Part shown: positions 17,186-26,724 of the stretch, in pieces
Layout: each line of letters starts with the position of its first letter
How positions within the stretch are numbered: position 1 is the stretch's first letter
Assembly (NCBI GenBank): GCA_036821645.1
Contig: DAISJD010000007.1
Coordinates: forward strand, 1 to 55,915
Source of the DNA: DAISJD01 sp036821645
Lineage (GTDB): Bacteria; Pseudomonadota; Alphaproteobacteria; ATCC43930; CGMCC-115725
Direction: 5' to 3'
Length of the DNA stretch: 55,915 nt
Made by a program: the position numbers and the translations under genes
Notes under the pieces: model-generated
The model's database searches: none
Seen by the model: the letters and a program-made list of their open reading frames with translations, nothing else
Told to the model about the DNA's origin: nothing

Positions 17186-20100
17186 ATGAAATCAGCGTTT
17201 TTTGTAGAATCATCCGGAACGCTGGACCGCTTAGCCGAGACGGATGCCGTCTTGGCCCGTCATTCGACGATCCATGAGGCCGTTTTGGCCCGGGCTGCCG
17301 CTTTTCCCGACCATCCGGCCCTTCTCTGGCACGAGGAAACGATCAGCTACGGTGCCTTGGTCGCCCAGGCCCGGGCCATGGCCGGTTTTTTGCTCCAGAA
17401 CGAGATTTCGGGCGAATCCCGGATCGGTTTGATGCTGGAACGCGGGCCCGCTCTTTACGCCGCCATGCTGGCCATTCTTATGGTCGGCGGCACCTATGTA
17501 CCGATCGATCCGACGACCCCGCCCGACCGCGTCCGCGCGATTACCAATCACGCAGCCTTAACGGCCGCCTTCATCGAATCGGACGCCGCTGCGAAGGGCT
17601 TCGAAAAAATTCCCTGTTTCTCGCCGGACGCAGCCGGGCATCAGGCTTACACAGGCCCCCTGCCGACCGTCGCTGCCGAGACGGTTTGCTACATCATCTA
17701 CACGTCCGGTTCGACAGGGCGCCCCAAGGGTGTTGCCCTCGAACATCGCCACGTCATGGCCTATCTCCGAGGCGCACAGGCGGTCTATGGCCTGACGCCG
17801 GACGATCGGGTCTATCAAGGCTTTTCCGTCGCCTTCGATGCCGCTGTCGAGGAAATCTGGTTGAGCCTCGCCGTCGGGGCCACCCTGGTTCCAGCCCCCA
17901 GCCAAGCGGTCAGGTCCGGGGCATGCCTGCCGGAATTTTGCACACTCAACCGCATCACGGTCTTGAGCGTCGTGCCAACGCTCCTCGCGATGGTCGAACA
18001 GGATATTCCGTCCCTCCGTCTTCTGATTCTCGGTGGCGAAACCTGTCAGGGGGCCCTCGTGCGGCGTTGGCTGAAGCCTGGACGCAGGGTCTTGAACACA
18101 TACGGCCCGACCGAAACCGCCGTTGTTGCGACATGGAGCGAGGTTGACGGTCTTCATGAACCGGATATCGGCTTTGCCCTGCCCGGTTATCGCATCCATC
18201 TGACCGATGCGGCGGGCGGCTTGGTACCGCCGGGCCATGAGGGTGAAATATGCATTGCCGGACCGGCCGTCGCCCGTGGCTATCTCAATGACCAGCACCT
18301 GACCGATGAGAAATTCGGTATCGAGCCGCCCGATTTTCCCGGTGCCGAAGCGGGTGCTCGGCTCTATCGCACCGGCGATCTCGGGATGTTGTCCACCGAT
18401 GGCCGCCTGAAATTCCTGGGTCGGCGCGATGGTCAGGTCAAACTGCGCGGGTTCCGCCTCGAACTCGATGAAATCGAAGCCGCCTTCACCAAATGCGCCG
18501 CGGTCAAGGTCGCAGCCGCAACCGTCCAAAAATCGACCGACGGGATGGAAAGCCTCGTGGCGTTCATCGTCCCACAGTACGGCGAGACGGTCGATCATCA
18601 GGCGCTGCTGGCGGAGGTTGCGCGCCTGTTGCCGCCGCATGCCGTGCCGGATCAACTACACTGCCTTTCGGTCATGCCGCTTTTGACCAGCGGTAAGATC
18701 GACCGCAAAAATCTGCCGTCCGTCTGCCACCCGCACGAGACCGGGACGGCCCGTCCCCAAACCTTGGCCGAGCGCATTGCCATCATTTTGGCGCGGATTC
18801 TGGGACGTCCCGATGTCCCCTTGGATGCCGATCTCTTCCTTGACCTCGGCGGACATTCCTTAGTCGCCGCACGGTTGATTTCCGCGCTACGCGAAGATTT
18901 GGTCCTGCCGACCCTTGCCATTCGCTCTGTCTACGAGCATCGTACCGTGCGCTCGCTCGCCAGATACATCGAAACCGCCTTTGGTGCCCCGAAACCCAAC
19001 TTGGCGAGCGATGACGACAATCCTGTCGCCAATCCCCCCTTACGCAAAAAATTGATCCAACGGGCACAGATCCTGTGCCTGTGGCCGCTCGGACTCATTC
19101 GGCTCCTGCCCCTGTTGTTCCCGGCCTTGGTTTCCCTCAAAAGCGAGGCCGGAACGCTCTCGTTCCCCGCGTTGATGGCGGCGGGTCTTTTCGGGCTCTG
19201 TCTCAGCTATCTGATTGCCGCCCTCGGTCAACGGGCGTTATTGTTCGGTATCGCCGAAGGTCGACACACGCTGTGGAGTACCGTTCACTTGCGGGTTTGG
19301 CTTGCCAGACAGTTGGCCGAAACGGTACCCGTCGATATCTTGTCAGGGACGCCGCTCTATAATTTCTGGCTCCGCCTTGCCGGGGCGACGATCGGGCGCG
19401 GGGCCGTCATCAATGCGACGGCCCTCTATCTCCCCTCGTTTCTGACCATCGGGCCCGGGGCAACCATTGGCCGCGATACCTGCCTTAGTCCCGACGATAT
19501 GGATCGCCAGGGCATTTTTATCGGTCGGATTGTCGTCGGGGCCAATGCCACGCTTGGCACGCGGACCTATCTTTCCCCCAACTGCGATATCGGGGCCGGT
19601 GCGGAACTCTGCGACCTGTCGATGGCCCCACGCGGCACCACGATCCCCGCAGGTTCGCTCTGGCGCGGTGCGCCCGCCCGCCACGAACAGGCCGTCGGTG
19701 CCAATATTCCGGCTGATCCGCCGGTGTCGTGGCTGCGGCGGACGACCCTTCTGATCTCTCACGGGGTCGCCTCGCTATTCCTGTTGACGGTTCCGGCCCT
19801 ACCGACCGGCCTCGGCAGCTACGTGCTCTTTCGATTGGCTTATGAAGGCATGGCCTGGTGGCCGCTTGCAACGCTCGGCACCAGTATTGCTACAACCCTT
19901 GTGTTATCCTGCGGGTTTGCCGTTTGCCTGCGCCTGTTGCCCTTGAAAAATGGGGTCAAGCACCCGCTCAACGGGTTTGCCTGGGTGCGCCATCGTTTTG
20001 CCGATGGGCTCATCATTCAAACCATGACCTTGCTACGCCCCCTTCTCGGCACCCTCTTCGCCCCCTCCTTGATCCGGCTTCTAGGCGGTAAGGTAGGGGC

Positions 20101-21133
20101 TTGGACGGAAATCGCCACCTTAAGCTTTCTCGACCCCCGGCTCGTTGAAATCGATCGAGAATCATTCATCGCGGATAATGCGCTCATTGCCTGCACACGC
20201 CTCTCGCGCGGCTCGTTCGAGACGAATCCGGTGACGATCGGTCGCCGGACCTTCATCGGCAACAGCGCCGTCGTCAGCGAGGGCAGCAAAATCGGCAATG
20301 GCTGCCTCTTGGGCGTTGCCTCGGTGCAGCCGCAAGCGATCACGCCCGATCAAACCTCGTGGCTGGGCTCGCCCGCTCTCTTCCTGCCGAAACGGGATAT
20401 TCGGACCACGCCGGATCAATTGACCTATCGTCCGTCCTTCGTTCGGATCGTTAGTCGGCTCCTGATCGAGATCTGCCGGATCCTTTTGCCGACCGCCTTG
20501 GTACAGATGGTCCTCACCCTTGTCGCCCTCGTCGCGGTCTGGTGGAATCCATCCGTTATCACCCTCATCCTACTGGCCCCGTTCGTGTTTTATGGTGCGG
20601 AACTGATGCTGGTTTTGGCGGCGGCAGCGGCAAAATGGCTTGTCATCGGCCGGTATCGGCCATGCGAAGCCCCGCTTTGGTCCAATCTCGTCTGGCGCAG
20701 CGAGTTTGTCACCGGGCTTTACGAAGCGATCGCCTCGCCGTTTTTGCTGCGTCAATTGGGGGGTACCCCCCTCCTGCCGCCGCTGCTGCGTCTTTTCGGG
20801 GTCAAAATCGGCAAAGACACGGTGATCGAGACCGCCGATATGAGCGAATTCGATCTGGTCGATATTCAAGATGGAGCCTTGATTGGTTCCGATGTGATTT
20901 TGCAAACCCATCTTTTTGAAGATCGGGTAATGAAGATGGATCGCCTGATCATCGGCACCGGCAGTGCGGTTGGCTCACGCGCCGTCATCCTCTACGGCAC
21001 GCTGCTTGGCGATCACAGCCAGCTCAGCCCCCTTTCCTTGTTGATGAAGGCCGAGCAAATCCCGCCGGATACGGCATGGCAAGGCCTGCCGGCCGAACCG
21101 ATCAACCATCACCATCACCATCACCATCGCTGA
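17186..21133 (+). CDS. NRPS-like poly-amino-acid synthetase (Pls architecture)
   Basis: A 1315-residue protein. An adenylation domain (~30-515) has YTSGSTGRPKG, FDAAVEE, NTYGPTETA, YRTGDL, GRRDGQVKLRG and catalytic K504; a carrier domain follows with the phosphopantetheine Ser in DLGGHS (S558). After that come about six membrane helices in pairs (near 628-680, 850-915, 1090-1160) separating three soluble domains with hexapeptide-repeat texture (ATIGRGAVI, GPGATIGRD, IGSDVILQ). This is the layout of epsilon-poly-L-lysine synthetase, which has nearly the same length, and of the TIGR02353 C-terminal family. There is no condensation or thioesterase domain. The Glu after FDAAV fits binding of a cationic amino acid. 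The C-terminus ends in seven His and Arg. The product is unknown. Confidence 0.9.
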   Translation: MKSAFFVESSGTLDRLAETDAVLARHSTIHEAVLARAAAFPDHPALLWHEETISYGALVAQARAMAGFLLQNEISGESRIGLMLERGPALYAAMLAILMVGGTYVPIDPTTPPDRVRAITNHAALTAAFIESDAAAKGFEKIPCFSPDAAGHQAYTGPLPTVAAETVCYIIYTSGSTGRPKGVALEHRHVMAYLRGAQAVYGLTPDDRVYQGFSVAFDAAVEEIWLSLAVGATLVPAPSQAVRSGACLPEFCTLNRITVLSVVPTLLAMVEQDIPSLRLLILGGETCQGALVRRWLKPGRRVLNTYGPTETAVVATWSEVDGLHEPDIGFALPGYRIHLTDAAGGLVPPGHEGEICIAGPAVARGYLNDQHLTDEKFGIEPPDFPGAEAGARLYRTGDLGMLSTDGRLKFLGRRDGQVKLRGFRLELDEIEAAFTKCAAVKVAAATVQKSTDGMESLVAFIVPQYGETVDHQALLAEVARLLPPHAVPDQLHCLSVMPLLTSGKIDRKNLPSVCHPHETGTARPQTLAERIAIILARILGRPDVPLDADLFLDLGGHSLVAARLISALREDLVLPTLAIRSVYEHRTVRSLARYIETAFGAPKPNLASDDDNPVANPPLRKKLIQRAQILCLWPLGLIRLLPLLFPALVSLKSEAGTLSFPALMAAGLFGLCLSYLIAALGQRALLFGIAEGRHTLWSTVHLRVWLARQLAETVPVDILSGTPLYNFWLRLAGATIGRGAVINATALYLPSFLTIGPGATIGRDTCLSPDDMDRQGIFIGRIVVGANATLGTRTYLSPNCDIGAGAELCDLSMAPRGTTIPAGSLWRGAPARHEQAVGANIPADPPVSWLRRTTLLISHGVASLFLLTVPALPTGLGSYVLFRLAYEGMAWWPLATLGTSIATTLVLSCGFAVCLRLLPLKNGVKHPLNGFAWVRHRFADGLIIQTMTLLRPLLGTLFAPSLIRLLGGKVGAWTEIATLSFLDPRLVEIDRESFIADNALIACTRLSRGSFETNPVTIGRRTFIGNSAVVSEGSKIGNGCLLGVASVQPQAITPDQTSWLGSPALFLPKRDIRTTPDQLTYRPSFVRIVSRLLIEICRILLPTALVQMVLTLVALVAVWWNPSVITLILLAPFVFYGAELMLVLAAAAAKWLVIGRYRPCEAPLWSNLVWRSEFVTGLYEAIASPFLLRQLGGTPLLPPLLRLFGVKIGKDTVIETADMSEFDLVDIQDGALIGSDVILQTHLFEDRVMKMDRLIIGTGSAVGSRAVILYGTLLGDHSQLSPLSLLMKAEQIPPDTAWQGLPAEPINHHHHHHHR
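21107..21127 (+). repeat. CAT/CAC hexanucleotide repeat encoding poly-His
   Basis: Seven alternating CAT and CAC codons at the very end of the NRPS-like gene give a native seven-His tail before Arg and stop. The tandem hexamer is prone to slippage. It could bind metal or be a neutral expansion. Confidence 0.85.
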
Positions 21134-21201
21134 TCCGATTGTGTTTCTCGCTGGTATCTGACAATTTTTCATCGTACCCTTGCAAAAAAAGGGGGCCTAC
21201 G

Positions 21202-22353
21202 ATGACCTATGCAGCAACAGACACACCCTACCGCGACCCGCGCCGTTCCGTTTGGTTGATGTCCCTCATCATCCCTTTTTTAATTGGTGCCGGGCCAATT
21301 CTGTACTATCTGACCAATCAAAGTGTCGTGCTTTGGTTCCCGGTCATCCTGAGCTACGTCATCCTACCGATCTTGGATTTCGGGCTTGGAGAAGACACGC
21401 GCAACCCGCCGGAGAGCGCCGTCCCCGATCTCGAAGCCGATCTGTTCTACCGGTACATCACCTACGCCTTAGTCCCTATCTTATGGCTGGAAGTGACCCT
21501 GGCCGCATGGTTCGTGAGCCATACGGCCCTTGATTGGCAAGACCATCTCGCCGTCATTCTCTCAACCGGTCTCGTCGGCGGTTTTTGCATCAATGTCGGC
21601 CATGAACTGGGCCATAAGAAGTCGCGGCTCGAACGGTGGCTGGCAATCTTAATTCTAGCCCCGACCGCTTACGGGCATTTTTACGTCGAGCATAATCGCG
21701 GCCATCACCGGGATGTTTCAACCCCCCTCGACCCTGCCTCCTCGCGCATGGGAGAGCCGATTTACCGCTTCGTCCTGCGCGAAATGCCCGGTGCCTTTGT
21801 GCGTGCTTGGCGCTTGGAATGGGAACGACTGATCCGGCTCGGCTATGCCCCGTGGCATTGGCGTAACCAAGTCTTGGTGCCGATCACCATTACCATCGTT
21901 TATTGGGCCGTACTTCTCTGGTTCTTTGGGCCCTTCATGCTTGTTTTTCTACCATTGATGGCATTTTGGTCAAATTTTCAATTGACAAGTGCCAATTACA
22001 TCGAACATTACGGCATCCTGCGTCAAAAAATGGCGGACGGGCGGTACGAGATCGTGAAGCCGCACCACTCCTGGAACAGCAACCATTTCCTCTCCAATTG
22101 GATTCTGTTCCATCTCCAGCGCCATTCCGACCATCATGCCAATCCGGCGCGCCGGTACCAAGCACTTCGCCATTTCGACGGTCTGCCCACGCTGCCGTCG
22201 GGGTATTTCGGGATGTTCTTGCTGGCCTATGTGCCGCCGCTCTGGTTTCGGGTGATGAATCCCCGTCTTGTCGCCGCCATGGGGCATGATCGAAACAGAA
22301 TTAATTTCGATCCCAAAAAGAAACGGTCACTCCTGAAAGAATTCTGGCCGTAA
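21202..22353 (+). CDS. alkB: AlkB-type alkane 1-monooxygenase
   Basis: Integral-membrane non-haem diiron hydroxylase that adds oxygen to the terminal carbon of medium-chain alkanes. The histidine boxes are present: HELGHK, EHNRGHH, NYIEHYG and LQRHSDHH. About six hydrophobic helices surround them. Length is 383 residues, normal for AlkB. The ATG at 21202 follows a GGGGG site and gives the expected N-terminus. It lies 68 bases after the NRPS-like gene on the same strand and is probably co-transcribed. AlkB needs rubredoxin and rubredoxin reductase, neither of which is in this window. Confidence 0.95.
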   Translation: MTYAATDTPYRDPRRSVWLMSLIIPFLIGAGPILYYLTNQSVVLWFPVILSYVILPILDFGLGEDTRNPPESAVPDLEADLFYRYITYALVPILWLEVTLAAWFVSHTALDWQDHLAVILSTGLVGGFCINVGHELGHKKSRLERWLAILILAPTAYGHFYVEHNRGHHRDVSTPLDPASSRMGEPIYRFVLREMPGAFVRAWRLEWERLIRLGYAPWHWRNQVLVPITITIVYWAVLLWFFGPFMLVFLPLMAFWSNFQLTSANYIEHYGILRQKMADGRYEIVKPHHSWNSNHFLSNWILFHLQRHSDHHANPARRYQALRHFDGLPTLPSGYFGMFLLAYVPPLWFRVMNPRLVAAMGHDRNRINFDPKKKRSLLKEFWP

Positions 22354-22431
22354 CCCGGCTTTTCATCCTAAAGAAGAGCGGTTTTGCGGCCCTTGCCATC
22401 GAAAACCGCCCCCCTCAATTGCTGCGCGTAA

Positions 22432-22671
22432 TTAGTGGGTCTCAGTCAACTGTATCAAGGCAGCCCTCATCAGGATTTCAGCTTCCTTGAGCCCCGCCTC
22501 CTGCGCCTCGGCGCAGGTCGCATAGGTACCGGGCAACCGTTCGCCGAACACATGCACATCCCATGGCTTCACGGCGCGGGACAGGCAATAGCTTACTTCG
22601 ATCCGCAATCCCGGTCCCAAAACCAGAACCGGCCCCGAGCCGAAATTGCTTTCAATCCATTGCAACGGCAT
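22432..22671 (-). CDS. Small hypothetical protein
   Basis: A 79-residue protein I do not recognise. It reads as a compact soluble domain: an N-terminal strand-rich part (SGPVLVLGPGLRIEVSY), a short charged middle and a C-terminal helix with alternating Glu/Ala. GAGGA lies ~10 bases before the ATG, and codon use matches the neighbours, so I think it is real. It is convergent with alkB. Confidence 0.55.
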   Translation of the reverse strand: MPLQWIESNFGSGPVLVLGPGLRIEVSYCLSRAVKPWDVHVFGERLPGTYATCAEAQEAGLKEAEILMRAALIQLTETH

Positions 22672-22873
22672 CTGTTTTCAATCCTCACAATCAATTTGCC
22701 GCCCGCGTGTTCCGGGTGACAAACCGCACAGGAAAACAATCCCGCCTGCTATACAGGATCTCTCATCGGGGGGAAATGGTGTGACCTGCGCACGGACTGC
22801 AATGCACCCGAGCCAAATACCACGGCGCGAACCACGGCGCTGATTGCGCTATCTCGGCATGGATCGGACGGTT

Positions 22874-23635
22874 TCAGGATGGAATGATGCGACTGGGCGT
22901 GTACCGGGCCGTGGGGAGCACGCTTTCCCCCGACCGCCAACGCCGCTCTGCATCGGGATCCTCGTGCAAGGCCACCAACCCCGCGGTCAATTCCAATCCA
23001 GCCATATCGAGACCAAGATCGCTCAGCACCGCAACCCGCGTACCATTGACCACACTGGTGATCATGCTCGCGATTTCAGGCTGTTCTACCGGTAGGGGTG
23101 GCGCCTGATGATTGGCAAGACAATGATCCAGATTGACCGATAAATACCCTTGGCATGGGGCTGGGCGGACGCTATGGGCCAAGCACGCCATGGTCTTTGG
23201 ATCGAGGATCGGACAAAAAAGCCGCAATCTGTGGCGATCGACCGGATCCAACCCATGTCCTCTCACATCATTGGCCTTGGCCCTCTCGACAAGCTCTGCC
23301 CATTCGTCGGGGGGCAGAGTCCGTTTCAAATGAGCATAAACGGCAAATAATTCTTCCGGTGTTACCTCAACCGTGGTGGTACAACAAGCGCCGCACCCTT
23401 TGGCGCAGGCAACGGGCTTACCCGCTGCCGCCATCGCCGGAAAAACCGGGGCAAGCTCGTCCGTCAGGATACCGACCCGTTCGCGCGCCAAGGCCTCGCA
23501 CAGATCCGGCGCCATGCCGCGTTCGGCAATGATGCGCGCGAACCGAGTGAGAGCCCGTTGATAAAGGGCGGCGAAGAAGGCCTGAACCTCCGGCGGCAGA
23601 TCGGCGGTCGACGCCCGCGCGGTTCCTTCACCCAT
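22874..23635 (-). CDS. YkgJ family cysteine-cluster protein
   Basis: A 253-residue protein with a CxxxCGACC cluster (ACAKGCGACCTTT) near residue 80, then later Cys in LFCPILDP, MACLAHSVRPAPC and DHC. This is the YkgJ-type zinc- or iron-chelating cysteine cluster family. The biochemical role is not established. I chose the ATG at 23635, which has GAAGGGACGG upstream, over one five codons earlier. It lies 37 bases downstream of the monooxygenase gene on the same strand and is probably co-transcribed with it, which suggests a link to its maturation or product, without proof. Confidence 0.85.
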   Translation of the reverse strand: MGEGTARASTADLPPEVQAFFAALYQRALTRFARIIAERGMAPDLCEALARERVGILTDELAPVFPAMAAAGKPVACAKGCGACCTTTVEVTPEELFAVYAHLKRTLPPDEWAELVERAKANDVRGHGLDPVDRHRLRLFCPILDPKTMACLAHSVRPAPCQGYLSVNLDHCLANHQAPPLPVEQPEIASMITSVVNGTRVAVLSDLGLDMAGLELTAGLVALHEDPDAERRWRSGESVLPTARYTPSRIIPS

Positions 23636-23672
23636 GGGCCGTCCCTTCATCTGCGGTCGATATCATCTGGGC

Positions 23673-25238
23673 TCAATCACCGACTTGCGCGCGTGGGTCG
23701 GCGGCGGCTCGTTCCCCATCGCGCGTGTCGGTGTGTCCATGGTCCGCGTCGCGAAATGCCGAAAAATCGACCTTCCTGGTCATCCGCAGGTAACGATAAC
23801 AGGAACCGGGCCAATTCGCCGTGATTTTCGTCCCCGTTGTATACCAACCGGTACAACCAGCCGCCCAGATCGATCCGGTCAAAGATTTTTGCAGCGCTTC
23901 ATTGTAGCGATGCTGAACCGCAGGCGCTACATCAAGCGCCGCTTTACCCTCGGCGACCACATGATCGAGGCAGGACACGATATACCGATACTGACATTCC
24001 AGCATCAGAATGATCGAGCTATGGCCGAGATTCGTATTCGGGCCATAGAGCAAAAACAGATTGGGAAAGCCGGACACCGTCATCCCGAGATAAGCCTCCG
24101 GCCCATCCTGCCACGCCCTTTGCAGGTCCAACCCGACGCGCCCGGTAATCGTAATCGGGGTCAGACAATTACTGGCATCGAAACCGGTCGCATAAACGAT
24201 GACGTCCGCCGGGCGTTTTATGCCGGTCTCGCTGCGGATGCCGTCCGCTTCGATCCGGCCGATCCGATCCGTCACCAATTCGACATGGGAAAGATTGAAC
24301 GTCTTTAAATATTCGTCCGAAACCAACAAGCGCTTGCAGCCGGGTGGATAGTCGGGCGTCAAGCGCGCGCGCAAACCCGGATCGCGCACTTGGCGATAGA
24401 GATGGAAACCGGCCATCGCCTTCACCAGACTATTGCCGAAAGAACGCGGCTTTAGGGCGCGAAACAACAGTTCGTGTTTCCAATAAAGATACGTGCGCAA
24501 GGCGCGGCGCACCCCCGGGACCCGGCGAAATGCCAGACGAGCGGCGGCGGAATAAGCATAGTTCCAGCGCGGAATGACCCAGTTCGGCGTCCGTTGATAG
24601 ACCGTCAGCTCAGCGGCCTGCTCGGCCAAGCGCGGAATGATCTGAACGGCACTCGCCGCAGAGCCGATCACGCTCACCCGCTTGCCCGCAAGATCGATCG
24701 TGCGATCCCATTGGGCGGAATGAAAGGCCGCACCGGAAAAAACTTCGGCACCGGCCAAGGCGGGAATGACCGGGCGGCTTAATTGCCCGACCGCCGGCAC
24801 AACGATATCGAACCGTTCCGTCCCCCCGTCACCCCGTTCCAGGACCCATTCCTGGTGCCGGTCATCGAACCGGGCCGCTTTGATCGGGGTATGACTGCGG
24901 ATCAAAGGCAGGATCCCATGATCGGTTGCGACTTTTTCGAGATAGGCCAGAATTTCAGTCTGCGGCGAAAACCGATGACTCCAATCCGGGTTCGGGGCAA
25001 ATGAATAGGAATAGAGATGCGACGGCACATCGCACTCGGCACCGGGATAGACATTATCCCGCCATGTCCCACCCAGCGCATCACCCTTTTCAAAGATCGT
25101 AATCGCCCGATATCCCGCCTGTTTCAGGCTGATCGCCATGCCGATGCCAGCAAAGCCCGATCCGATGATGGCAATCTTCAGTGTCGGCTTGGCCCGGGTC
25201 CTCGTCGATGCCATCGTCTTCAAAACCTGGTCCTGCAT
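23673..25238 (-). CDS. Baeyer-Villiger-type flavin monooxygenase
   Basis: FAD- and NADPH-dependent monooxygenase. The first nucleotide-binding motif GSGFAG is at ~26-31 and the second, GSAASA, at ~192-197. Between them is F-S-G-A-A-F-H-S-A-Q-W (167-177), an exact FxGxxxHxxxW Baeyer-Villiger fingerprint. Such enzymes turn ketones into esters, or oxidise other soft atoms. Length of 521 residues fits type I enzymes. The last ~25 residues are charged and poorly conserved in look. GGGGGG precedes the ATG. With alkB and the alcohol dehydrogenase nearby, it could act on ketones from subterminal hydrocarbon oxidation (inference). Confidence 0.92.
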   Translation of the reverse strand: MQDQVLKTMASTRTRAKPTLKIAIIGSGFAGIGMAISLKQAGYRAITIFEKGDALGGTWRDNVYPGAECDVPSHLYSYSFAPNPDWSHRFSPQTEILAYLEKVATDHGILPLIRSHTPIKAARFDDRHQEWVLERGDGGTERFDIVVPAVGQLSRPVIPALAGAEVFSGAAFHSAQWDRTIDLAGKRVSVIGSAASAVQIIPRLAEQAAELTVYQRTPNWVIPRWNYAYSAAARLAFRRVPGVRRALRTYLYWKHELLFRALKPRSFGNSLVKAMAGFHLYRQVRDPGLRARLTPDYPPGCKRLLVSDEYLKTFNLSHVELVTDRIGRIEADGIRSETGIKRPADVIVYATGFDASNCLTPITITGRVGLDLQRAWQDGPEAYLGMTVSGFPNLFLLYGPNTNLGHSSIILMLECQYRYIVSCLDHVVAEGKAALDVAPAVQHRYNEALQKSLTGSIWAAGCTGWYTTGTKITANWPGSCYRYLRMTRKVDFSAFRDADHGHTDTRDGERAAADPRAQVGD

Positions 25239-25515
25239 GCAAGCCCCCCTGCCCCGCAGCTTGATGCCGCGTTATGCCATCCGTATTGGCACAGAATTGC
25301 ACGAGAACCGTCAGAATTCCATCGTTGCGATGACGCGCTTCTCAAAAAATTTGACGCATCCGTCATTTTTTCAAAAACGCACCGTGCCCCGCGCCAGACG
25401 CTGGGGGCCTGCGCCAGCGTCGCGATTGTTCTGGGCGTGCGAGGCATTATACTCGTCGGTCTTGGCGGGCCGGAAGACGACCCATGGCCCCCTATAGCAG
25501 CGGGACGGGACCATC

Positions 25516-26724
25516 ATGACACGATCGATTAACAAAGTTGTGCTGGCATATTCAGGTGGACTCGACACGTCGGTCATCTTGCGCTGGCTCCAGGATACTT
25601 ATCACTGCGAAGTCGTGACCTTCACCGCCGATATCGGCCAAGGTGAAGAATTGGAACCCGCCCGCCGCAAAGCCGAGGCCCTTGGGGTCAAAGAAATCTT
25701 CATCGAAGATCTGCGCGAAGAATTCGTGCGCGATTACGTGTTCCCAATGTTTCGCGCCAATGCCCTTTACGAGGGGCTCTATCTGCTGGGAACCTCCATC
25801 GCCCGCCCGCTCATCGCCAAACGTCAAATCGAAATCGCCCGTCTGGTCGGGGCCGATGCCGTTTCTCATGGTGCAACCGGCAAGGGCAACGATCAGGTCC
25901 GCTTTGAATTGGGCTATTATGCCCTGCAACCCGATATCAAGGTCATCGCCCCTTGGCGCGAATGGGATCTGACGTCCCGCACCCGGCTCATCGCCTATGC
26001 CGAACAGCATCAGATTCCGATCGCCAAGGATAAACGCGGCGAAGCCCCCTTTTCCGTCGACGCCAATCTTCTGCACATCTCCGCCGAAGGCAAGGCGCTC
26101 GAAGATCCCTGGCTTGAACCCGAAGAATTCGTCTATTCCCGCACCGTGTCGCCGCAAGAGGCGCCGGATCAACCCGCCTATGTTGAAATCAGTTTCAAGC
26201 GGGGCGACGCGGTTGCCGTTGACGGGGTTGCCCTATCCCCGGCCAGCCTGCTCGCAAAATTGAATGAATTGGGCGGTCGCCACGGCATTGGGCGCCTCGA
26301 CCTGGTGGAAAATCGGTTCGTCGGGATGAAATCGCGCGGCGTCTACGAGACACCGGGCGGCACCGTCCTGCTGGCCGCCCATCGCGGCATCGAAAGCATC
26401 ACGCTGGATCGGGGTTCGGCCCATCTCAAGGACGAGTTGATGCCCCGCTATGCCGAACTCATCTATAACGGCTTCTGGTTTTCGCCGGAACGGGAAATGC
26501 TGCAAGCCCTCATCGATAAAAGCCAAGAGCATGTGGAAGGCACGGTCCGCCTCAAACTCTATAAGGGCAATGTTCATGTGGTGGGACGTCGGTCCGATCG
26601 CTCGCTCTATAGTCTTGCGCATGTCACGTTCGAGGCCGACCAAGTCTATAATCAACGAGATGCCGAAGGTTTCATCAAACTCAACGCGTTACGGTTACGG
26701 CTCGCTAAATCGGCCCGTCCCTAA
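25516..26724 (+). CDS. argG: Argininosuccinate synthase
   Basis: Joins citrulline and aspartate with ATP to make argininosuccinate, the penultimate step of arginine synthesis. The N-terminal ATP-binding AYSGGLDTSVI motif (residues ~10-20) and the TGKGNDQVRFE block are clear. Length is 402 residues, normal for the family. It is a single-gene unit facing away from the monooxygenase gene across ~280 bases, and a terminator follows 36 bases after the stop. Nothing in the context suggests unusual control. Confidence 0.97.
   Translation: MTRSINKVVLAYSGGLDTSVILRWLQDTYHCEVVTFTADIGQGEELEPARRKAEALGVKEIFIEDLREEFVRDYVFPMFRANALYEGLYLLGTSIARPLIAKRQIEIARLVGADAVSHGATGKGNDQVRFELGYYALQPDIKVIAPWREWDLTSRTRLIAYAEQHQIPIAKDKRGEAPFSVDANLLHISAEGKALEDPWLEPEEFVYSRTVSPQEAPDQPAYVEISFKRGDAVAVDGVALSPASLLAKLNELGGRHGIGRLDLVENRFVGMKSRGVYETPGGTVLLAAHRGIESITLDRGSAHLKDELMPRYAELIYNGFWFSPEREMLQALIDKSQEHVEGTVRLKLYKGNVHVVGRRSDRSLYSLAHVTFEADQVYNQRDAEGFIKLNALRLRLAKSARP

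Noticed and set aside
22378..22410. Hairpin GCGGTTTT/AAAACCGC after alkB as a terminator
   Set aside because: An 8-base stem with a 16-base loop and no T-run after it; too weak to call.
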